Under the pieces are notes generated by a model that saw nothing but the letters and a program-made list of their open reading frames with translations, was not told the origin of the DNA and searched no databases. Made by a program: the position numbers and the translations under genes. From positions 1 through 18,459 of the forward strand of contig CAVBMG010000071.1 of NCBI GenBank assembly GCA_963596435.1: DNA of 18,459 nucleotides, written 5' to 3'. Of this stretch, positions 6,911 to 13,562 are shown in pieces. This stretch comes from COE1 sp963596435 (lineage in GTDB: Bacteria; Bacillota; Clostridia; Lachnospirales; Lachnospiraceae). Each line of letters starts with the position of its first letter. Positions within the stretch are counted from its first letter, which is position 1.

Positions 6911-9900
6911 TCAGGCTTCGTATTGCTGATCCAGACTCTTTAAAGCTGTGATAAAGGCTTTTGCCGTCTGATACAATTCCCTGGTAGATAATTTTTCAGA
7001 CTCTTCTATGTCCCTATCCTGTCCGAATCTGTTCAGATCAAGTGTCTTTGTTTCAGCCAGACTGATGGATATCTTTTTGTTCTGACCACTCTCCTGCTGT
7101 ACTTTGGAGAATTCTTCTTGAAGATTGTTCTGTAATACTTTTATATCCTGCCCTGATGTTTTGTTATCATAGGCAATCATACCTGAAATCTTCTCTTCAC
7201 TGATATCGAAATCTGCTGCCACTTTGCCAAGTGTATCTGTATCCATCGTAACAGTGACTTTGCCCATCTGGCTGCTGTTATGATATATTTTCAGGTTAAT
7301 GGATGTCAGCTCACCCTTGATGTTGACAGGAAGTTCGTAATTTTCTTCCCTGGCAAGATTACCTGCAAGAGATAATCCTTTATACAACATCTGTGCGGCT
7401 TTCACATCAACGATATTGTCAGAGGTATGAACCATATTTTCAACTGCACTGACTGCTTCTCCAATCAGCTCCTGATATGCACTGACTGCACTGTTCTTAT
7501 CTGTCAGGTTATTGGCTGCATCCTCTGCCTTCTGCCACAACACATCATGTTCTATGTCTCCGACAGAATCAAAAGCATCATTGACACTTGTGTCATTTTC
7601 TACGCTGGCAGCACCGCTTCTTCCAAATATCTGCTTATAGAGGGAACCTCTCTCCATAAGTAATAATTCTGCTGCCTGGATATTGTTCACACTGACTGGC
7701 TGTTCATAATCAATCAATGACTGGATAACACTATCCTCAACCTGTTGTGCAGACTGCATGGAATCCCGGAAATTATGTACTCTCTCCTGTTCCATATCCT
7801 GTCTGGATGACTGGTCTGTTTCAGGCGCCTGTTTCAGTTCCTGTGCAAACTGTTCTATTGTAGTATCGGCTTGAATATCCATTTCCTTCAATGTATCTAC
7901 ATCTGTTTTCTGAACCAGTTCATCTTTGATTTCCCCGGATAATGCAGCATAATACTGCATCTGATTCTGATACTCCTGGGATGGACTGTCCTGATAGCCT
8001 GCCATGATCTGCTCGTCAATTGCCTGCCCTTTGGCAATCAGTTTCTCCAATCCGCCAAACCCATCATCTATGGATATATCCATATTTTTATGACGGCTTG
8101 TACGTACTGCTGAAAGCATATTCTTGAAGTTCATTTCAGCTCCGGAGGCAACTACGCTGCCAATTGCTGCTCCATCTGTTTTTTCTATCTGGCGGAAAAG
8201 GCGGTAGATACCAATATATGCTTCTCTTTCATCCTCTGTAATTGCATGACTCTGGTCAAGCTTATGCAGATAGGTAGAGAATTTCTCCGCATCTGACCCT
8301 GTGTCCTTATCCTGTTCATTCAGATATTCTTCCAGCTCATCCAGATTCATATCCAATGGATTGATCTGCTCTCTGATCATCTGCAATGTAGTAGCAGGAG
8401 TCATTCGGCGAATCACACCTGTTACCTGCATATCTGCTTCTTTCACTGACTGTATGCTATCCTGTGTGATCTCCATATTGTTATATCCAAGGATTCTCAC
8501 AGCTCTTCGATTACTGTCATTTGCCTCAAGTCCCAGATCTTGCAGAATATCATCTACATTACGGAACGCTTTCTGAATACTGTCACCCATATCCTTGCGT
8601 GGCGCTGTCATCAAAGCTTCATAGGATTCTCCTGCTTTGTCATATTTACTCTGTAAGATACTTCCTTCCTGATGAAGTGCTTCCAGTGTAAAGGGAGTCT
8701 TACTTGCAGATATCTTACCAGACAGGGCTGCCGGCATAGCTGCAAGCTCTTTTGTCAGTGTAAGAGTATCCTCATACCACGCTGCTCTCTGCTCATTGAT
8801 CTGCTCCGTTTCACCCTGGAACAGGGCTGCTTTTATATTGGCTTCTGTGGCTTTTAATGCCTCTACAAGCTGTGACAGCTCTGTTGTATCTATCTGATAA
8901 CCACTCTTTAATAACTGTCTGTTGGCTTCCTGTGTCATGACAAGTCGGATTTCTTCCATCTGACGTCTGGCTTCTATCTCCCGTAAAGAAGCATCCCCGG
9001 TATTGACTGCTGCTGCCTCACTACCCTCTCTGGCATCAATTTCTTTCTGTGCAGCACTTAAATTTTTAAGATTCAGTGTCTCTCCGGCTTCTATGGTGTC
9101 GTGAATTGCTTCATCACTGATGGATTCTGCCTGCTCTACAAGCTCTTTAGCCTGCTGCCAGACAGGTTGTTCCCCTGTCATCAATGCTTTTCCCGGCTGT
9201 TTGCCATTGCTCATAGCAGTCACTGTCATATCCAGGAGCTGTTCTGCACCCATTGGAAGCTGCATCTGACTTAAATCTGACAGATAAGAAAGATTCTCAG
9301 GTGTCAGTTCGATGCCTGACTCTACTAACCATCTGGCATTTTTTTGAACATCTTCTGTGTTTTCCAGTCCAGACTGTCGGATTACAGAATCAATCCCGCT
9401 CTGTAATGCATCCCAATTAATTGTATCTGCTTTCTTTGCATAGTACCCCTGTGCATAATCACTGTAATAGCCCTTTGCCTGGTGGAGGGAATCCGTGCTG
9501 GAGAACTGGGCTACATATACATTATCAACCGTAGGAGCTTTCTGATTGAGCAACAGATATTTCAGGGCATCCTCTGACAGTTCCCCAATCTCCATGCCCT
9601 GTGCAATGGTCTTGACAAGTGCTGTGATATTGTCCTCTGTAACAGGAATATCTGCCTGTTGCATCTTGTCCACCAGTTCATTGGCATCAATGCGGCTGCC
9701 TGTAATCTCTTCCACAGTCGCTGTATCTAAATCGTCATTATATCCTGCTATTTCCACTCCCGCTTTTGCAAGCGTTACTTTGATCCTGTCTACAATACTG
9801 ACATACGTCTCTACATCTGTACTTCCCGGCTGAAAGCCTTCTTCCTGCATCTTCTCCAAGTCTTCCCCGGAAACAGAATTAGACATCACAATCATAAAGT

Positions 9901-10126
9901 CTTTTTGAGCCTTAACATTTGTGTTCTCGGCCTTCGACATAATATCCTGTGCGGTCAATCCGTGACCCTGATACGCCTTGTCATCCATAACTTTATTATC
10001 TGTAATGTCTAATGAATATCCGCTGTTCCCGACCTGAAGGGAGTCAGCAGTCGTCTTATATGTAGTTGTTCTGTCGGTATCGGCTACAGGAGATGATGAT
10101 AATTTTGCATCCAAAGTAATATTCAT
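6911..10126 (-). CDS. Giant FliK-like flagellar protein with internal repeats
   Basis: The product is 1071 residues, almost entirely polar and helical, without signal peptide or membrane segment. Near residues 930-1010 the pattern (NIKGELTSINLKIYHNS, GKVTVTMDTDTLGKVAADF, then a long helix) resembles the C-terminal domain of the hook-length control protein FliK, in which LG-V-V blocks are followed by an amphipathic helix. The preceding 900 residues contain repeats of about 38 residues, clearest at 252-290 and 530-568. FliK is normally 400-600 residues, so this is a greatly enlarged relative or a separate family; annotation pipelines may call it DUF6240, from memory and unchecked. It is first in a unit with flagellin and fliS, implying a late flagellar role. 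The start at 10126 has AGG eight bases upstream. Its exact function is unknown: hook or filament length sensing, or an export cofactor, are possibilities. Confidence 0.75.
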   Translation of the reverse strand: MNITLDAKLSSSPVADTDRTTTYKTTADSLQVGNSGYSLDITDNKVMDDKAYQGHGLTAQDIMSKAENTNVKAQKDFMIVMSNSVSGEDLEKMQEEGFQPGSTDVETYVSIVDRIKVTLAKAGVEIAGYNDDLDTATVEEITGSRIDANELVDKMQQADIPVTEDNITALVKTIAQGMEIGELSEDALKYLLLNQKAPTVDNVYVAQFSSTDSLHQAKGYYSDYAQGYYAKKADTINWDALQSGIDSVIRQSGLENTEDVQKNARWLVESGIELTPENLSYLSDLSQMQLPMGAEQLLDMTVTAMSNGKQPGKALMTGEQPVWQQAKELVEQAESISDEAIHDTIEAGETLNLKNLSAAQKEIDAREGSEAAAVNTGDASLREIEARRQMEEIRLVMTQEANRQLLKSGYQIDTTELSQLVEALKATEANIKAALFQGETEQINEQRAAWYEDTLTLTKELAAMPAALSGKISASKTPFTLEALHQEGSILQSKYDKAGESYEALMTAPRKDMGDSIQKAFRNVDDILQDLGLEANDSNRRAVRILGYNNMEITQDSIQSVKEADMQVTGVIRRMTPATTLQMIREQINPLDMNLDELEEYLNEQDKDTGSDAEKFSTYLHKLDQSHAITEDEREAYIGIYRLFRQIEKTDGAAIGSVVASGAEMNFKNMLSAVRTSRHKNMDISIDDGFGGLEKLIAKGQAIDEQIMAGYQDSPSQEYQNQMQYYAALSGEIKDELVQKTDVDTLKEMDIQADTTIEQFAQELKQAPETDQSSRQDMEQERVHNFRDSMQSAQQVEDSVIQSLIDYEQPVSVNNIQAAELLLMERGSLYKQIFGRSGAASVENDTSVNDAFDSVGDIEHDVLWQKAEDAANNLTDKNSAVSAYQELIGEAVSAVENMVHTSDNIVDVKAAQMLYKGLSLAGNLAREENYELPVNIKGELTSINLKIYHNSSQMGKVTVTMDTDTLGKVAADFDISEEKISGMIAYDNKTSGQDIKVLQNNLQEEFSKVQQESGQNKKISISLAETKTLDLNRFGQDRDIEESEKLSTRELYQTAKAFITALKSLDQQYEA

Positions 10127-10177
10127 CCTGTTAACCTAAGCCTTTCTTCCATGTGGTACTTAATCGTCTTACCTTAT

Positions 10178-10204
10178 ATCTCGACAAATATGGGCAAAAA
10201 CTTA
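10178..10204 (-). promoter_or_regulatory. Candidate sigma-28 (FliA/SigD) promoter of the flagellar block
   Basis: On the minus strand, TAAG (10204-10201), a 15-base spacer and GTCGAGAT (10185-10178) match the flagellar sigma factor pattern TAAA-N15-GCCGATAT at 3 of 4 and 6 of 8 positions, with exact spacing. The start would be near 10170, about 45 bases before the FliK-like gene. The -35 overlaps the foot of the metY terminator, and the spacer contains that terminator's T5 tract. Confidence 0.5.
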
Positions 10205-10243
10205 ACAGGAGCAGAAAAAGTAACCCTTTTTCTGCTCCTGTTA
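10196..10243 (-). terminator. Strong intrinsic terminator of metY
   Basis: A perfect inverted repeat, with arms 10203-10220 and 10226-10243 (core AACAGGAGCAGAAAAAG), gives an 18-pair stem with a five-base loop. On the minus strand it is followed after AAG by TTTTT (10200-10196). It begins nine bases after the metY stop codon and isolates metY from the flagellar block. Confidence 0.9.
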
Positions 10244-10251
10244 TAAATTTT

Positions 10252-11535
10252 CTATTCTGTTTTAGCTGCTTCCAGTGCCTGTTTCAAATCTGCGATAATA
10301 TCATTTACATTTTCGATACCAACAGATAATCTTACAAGATCAGGACTTACGCCTGCTGCTACCAGTTCTTCATCATTCATCTGTCTATGCGTTGCTGATG
10401 CAGGATGCAGAACACAGGTATGCGCGTCTGCCACATGAGTAGCGATCATGGCTACTTTTAAATGTGCCATGAACTTCTCTGCTGCACTCCTTCCACCTTT
10501 TACACCAAAAGATACAACGCCACAGGTGCCATCCGGCATGTACTTCTTTGCTCTTTCATAGTATTTATTACCTGGAAGTCCCGGATAATTTACCCAGGAT
10601 ACATTCTCATTTGCCTGCAGGAATTCTGCTACTTTCTGTGCATTTTCACAGTGTCTTGGCATACGCACATGTAAGGACTCCAGTCCAAGATTCAGGAAAT
10701 ACGCATTCATAGGAGACTGTATTGCACCCAGATCTCTCATAAGCTGTGCTGTCGCTTTTGTAATAAAAGCTCCACCCAGACCAAATTTCTCTGCATAGGT
10801 CACACCATGATAGGATTCATCAGGAGTTGTCAATCCCGGGAACTTATCTGCATGAGCAAACCAGTCAAACTTGCCAGAATCTACAATACATCCACCCAGA
10901 GACGCGTCATGTCCATCCATGTATTTCGTTGTTGAATGAGTGACAATATCTGCTCCCCACTCAAAAGGCCGACAGTTAATAGGTGTTGCAAATGTATTAT
11001 CTACGATAAGTGGTACTCCATGAGCATGTGCCGCCTTGGCAAATCTCTCGATATCAAATACTACCAGTGCAGGATTGGCTATTGTCTCACCAAATACCGC
11101 TTTGGTATTGGGCTGGAATGCTGCTTCCAGTTCTTCATCTGAACAATCCGGATCAATAAAGGTAGTCTCAATTCCCATACGCTTCATTGTAACTGCCAGC
11201 AGATTATAGCTGCCTCCATAAATGGTAGAAGAAGCTACTACATGATCTCCTGCACCGCAGATGTTGAAGATTGCAAAGAAAGTAGCTGCCTGTCCTGAAG
11301 AAGTAAGCATTGCAGCTGATCCACCTTCCAGTGCACAGATCTTGGCTGCCACATAATCATTTGTAGGATTCTGCAATCTGGAATAGAAGTATCCTTCCGC
11401 CTCCAGATCAAACAGTTTACCCATATCTTCACTGGTATCATACTTAAATGTAGTACTCTGAATAATGGGCATCATTCTTGGTTCGCCGTTTTTTGGTACA
11501 TAACCTGCCTGTATACACTTTGTCTCTTTTTCCAT
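10252..11535 (-). CDS. metY: O-acetylhomoserine sulfhydrylase (PLP-dependent, Cys/Met metabolism family)
   Basis: This cytosolic pyridoxal-phosphate enzyme converts O-acetylhomoserine and sulfide to homocysteine and acetate, giving direct sulfhydrylation in methionine synthesis. The 427-residue length is typical of MetY, longer than MetB/MetC enzymes (about 380-400). Visible residues include YSRLQNPT (Y51 and R53, phosphate contacts from the neighbouring subunit), SSGQAA (79-84), D179 in LIVDNTFATP (pairs with the PLP ring nitrogen) and the Schiff-base lysine K204 in HSTTKYMDGH. The C-terminus has the family's HPASATHRQM and VRLSVGIEN blocks. The start has AAAGGAG six bases upstream. It follows glgB after 60 bases containing a hairpin and ends at a strong terminator. 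No SAM riboswitch or T-box leader fits in front of it. A homologous cystathionine or methionine gamma-lyase is less likely given the length. Confidence 0.93.
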   Translation of the reverse strand: MEKETKCIQAGYVPKNGEPRMMPIIQSTTFKYDTSEDMGKLFDLEAEGYFYSRLQNPTNDYVAAKICALEGGSAAMLTSSGQAATFFAIFNICGAGDHVVASSTIYGGSYNLLAVTMKRMGIETTFIDPDCSDEELEAAFQPNTKAVFGETIANPALVVFDIERFAKAAHAHGVPLIVDNTFATPINCRPFEWGADIVTHSTTKYMDGHDASLGGCIVDSGKFDWFAHADKFPGLTTPDESYHGVTYAEKFGLGGAFITKATAQLMRDLGAIQSPMNAYFLNLGLESLHVRMPRHCENAQKVAEFLQANENVSWVNYPGLPGNKYYERAKKYMPDGTCGVVSFGVKGGRSAAEKFMAHLKVAMIATHVADAHTCVLHPASATHRQMNDEELVAAGVSPDLVRLSVGIENVNDIIADLKQALEAAKTE

Positions 11536-11557
11536 TTTGGTCTCCTTTTATTTAATA

Positions 11558-11589
11558 ATCCGATGTATTGGCAATTCAATACATCGGAT
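11558..11589. promoter_or_regulatory. Perfect 13-pair hairpin between glgB and metY
   Basis: ATCCGATGTATTG (11558-11570) and CAATACATCGGAT (11577-11589) form a perfect inverted repeat around a six-base loop. It begins seven bases after the glgB stop and ends about 22 bases before the metY start. Neither side carries a T-tract, so it is not a typical intrinsic terminator. It could be a weak terminator, an RNA stability or processing element, or a dyad operator for metY. Confidence 0.6.
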
Positions 11590-11595
11590 CTGTGT

Positions 11596-13512
11596 TTAAA
11601 ATAGATATACAACTCCTGTCAGTGGTGGAAGAGGAATCGCAACATATTGGTCTCTGTTATCACATTTTCCCTTGCGTGCCTTGATTTCCTTTGGAACTCT
11701 GTGTCCTGCTCCTCCAAACCTCTCTTCATCTGAATTGATCAGAAGCTTATATTTCGTATTCATAGGTACTCCGACCTTGTAATCAGGATATTCTACAGGT
11801 GTCATGTTAAGTACAAATAACATATGCTGCCTGCCATCTCTGGTTCTTCTTACAAAGCTGTATATGCTTCTGTCTTTATCATCTGCATTCATCCATTCAA
11901 ATCCAAGCCAGTCATTATCAATTTCATATAAACATGGATGCTTACGATAGATTTTAAGCAGCTCACCCACAAAATCATGCATACCACGGTTCAATGGATT
12001 CTGAAGCATGTACCAGTCAAGCTCTCTTGCTTCGCTCCACTCACGCTCCTGTGCAAAATCCTGTCCCATGAACAGCAGCTTCTTACCCTCATGTCCTAAC
12101 ATATAGGTGTAGCCTACTCTCAGGTTGGCATATTTATCTACCTCATATCCCGGCATCTTATTGACCATGGAACACTTTAAATGCACTACTTCATCATGCG
12201 ACAGCGGCATAATATAATTCTCGCTGTCATTATATGTCATGGCAAAAGTCATCTTGTAATGGTTGTCTTTTCTAAAATATGGATCCAGCTTCATATATTC
12301 ACAGAAATCATGCATCCATCCCATATTCCATTTGAAGGAAAATCCAAGACCGCCATCCTTAGGTTCACCTGTTACCTTAGGCCATGCTGTAGATTCCTCT
12401 GCAATCGTCATAACTCCCGGATAAGAACCATGAATCACGGAGTTGAGATGCTTGAAAAATTCTATTGCATCCAGGTTCTCATTTCCACCATATTTGTTAG
12501 GCAGCCATTCTCCGTCCTTTTTACCATAATCCAGATAAAGCATACTTGCAACAGCATCTACTCTGAGACCATCTACATGGAATTCACGAATCCAGTACAG
12601 TGCATTGGCAATCAGGAAATTACGTACCTCATTCTTGCCATAGTTAAATATCTTAGTTCCCCAGTCTGGATGTTCACCCATTCTTTTATCAGGATGTTCA
12701 TACAGACATGTACCATCAAATTCACACAGACCATGTGCATCTCTTGGGAAATGCGCCGGAACCCAGTCAAGAATAACGCCAATATTATGCTTATGGAAAA
12801 GGTCAATCAGATAACGGAAGTCGTCAGGCGTTCCATAACGGGAAGTAGGTGCATAATATCCTGTTACCTGATACCCCCAGGAACCATCAAACGGGTACTC
12901 TGCAATACCCATTAATTCTACATGCGTATATGGCATTTCTTTCAGATATTCCACCATTCTGTCTGCAAACTGACGATATGTATAGAAACCATCCTCTGTT
13001 CCATCCGGATGCTTCATCCAGGAGCCGATGTGGCACTCATAGATAGAAAGGGGTTCCCTGTTCATATCCTTTTTGGCTCTGGCTGTCAGCCACTTCTCAT
13101 CATTCCACTCAAAATGATTCAGATCATATACACGGGAAGCTGTTCCAGGTCTTAACTCTGCATAGTTGGCATAAGGATCTGCCTTGTAGAGCTTTCTTCC
13201 ATCTGCAAGCTCTATCAGATATTTGTACATCTGTCCTTCCTGTACGCCTTCGATAAATGTAGTATAGATGCCACCTTCACCGATTCGCTCCATTTTGTCG
13301 GCAGTTTCATTCCAGCCGTTGAATTCACCAATCACATAAATATCCTGTGCATTTGGTGCCCATACAGCGAAAAAGGCACCCTTTTTTCCATCATGTGTGC
13401 ACAGATGTGCTCCAAGTTTCTTATAGATCTCATAATGCGTTCCCTGTCCAAATACATACTGATCTGCCTCGGAAATAAACACTTCCTCTGTCTGCTTTTC
13501 TACTTTGCTCAT
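11596..13512 (-). CDS. glgB: 1,4-alpha-glucan branching enzyme (GH13 family)
   Basis: This enzyme cuts alpha-1,4 chains and reattaches them as alpha-1,6 branches during synthesis of storage glycogen in the cytoplasm. The 638-residue product has an N-terminal CBM48-type domain (about 18-120: FFAVWAPNAQDIYVIGEFNGW), a (beta/alpha)8 domain, and a C-terminal all-beta domain ending LTGVVYLF. Catalytic residues are intact: nucleophile D319 in GLRVDAVASM, acid/base E372 in TIAEEST, and D440 in LSHDEVVH; their spacing equals that of E. coli D405, E458 and D526. The frame extends to ATGs at 13530 and 13518, but the one at 13512 is best spaced from GGGG. It follows the TPR-like gene by 50 bases with no terminator between, so the two are probably co-transcribed. 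No other glycogen gene is in the window. Confidence 0.95.
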   Translation of the reverse strand: MSKVEKQTEEVFISEADQYVFGQGTHYEIYKKLGAHLCTHDGKKGAFFAVWAPNAQDIYVIGEFNGWNETADKMERIGEGGIYTTFIEGVQEGQMYKYLIELADGRKLYKADPYANYAELRPGTASRVYDLNHFEWNDEKWLTARAKKDMNREPLSIYECHIGSWMKHPDGTEDGFYTYRQFADRMVEYLKEMPYTHVELMGIAEYPFDGSWGYQVTGYYAPTSRYGTPDDFRYLIDLFHKHNIGVILDWVPAHFPRDAHGLCEFDGTCLYEHPDKRMGEHPDWGTKIFNYGKNEVRNFLIANALYWIREFHVDGLRVDAVASMLYLDYGKKDGEWLPNKYGGNENLDAIEFFKHLNSVIHGSYPGVMTIAEESTAWPKVTGEPKDGGLGFSFKWNMGWMHDFCEYMKLDPYFRKDNHYKMTFAMTYNDSENYIMPLSHDEVVHLKCSMVNKMPGYEVDKYANLRVGYTYMLGHEGKKLLFMGQDFAQEREWSEARELDWYMLQNPLNRGMHDFVGELLKIYRKHPCLYEIDNDWLGFEWMNADDKDRSIYSFVRRTRDGRQHMLFVLNMTPVEYPDYKVGVPMNTKYKLLINSDEERFGGAGHRVPKEIKARKGKCDNRDQYVAIPLPPLTGVVYLF

Positions 13513-13562
13513 GCACATACCCCATTCCACTTGAATTAGGAATTCATCCCATTCTCTTTTGT

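Noticed and set aside
6925..6950. A sigma-28-like match (TAAA then ACGAAG) in the end of the FliK-like gene, in front of flagellin
   Set aside because: Only the TAAA and a CGA core fit the consensus. It is too weak to list as a promoter, although flagellin genes often have their own.
12181..12915. A 244-codon open frame on the plus strand
   Set aside because: It lies entirely opposite glgB, whose protein motifs are unambiguous. The translation is rich in Ile, Cys and His with no domain pattern, and there is no ribosome site or promoter.
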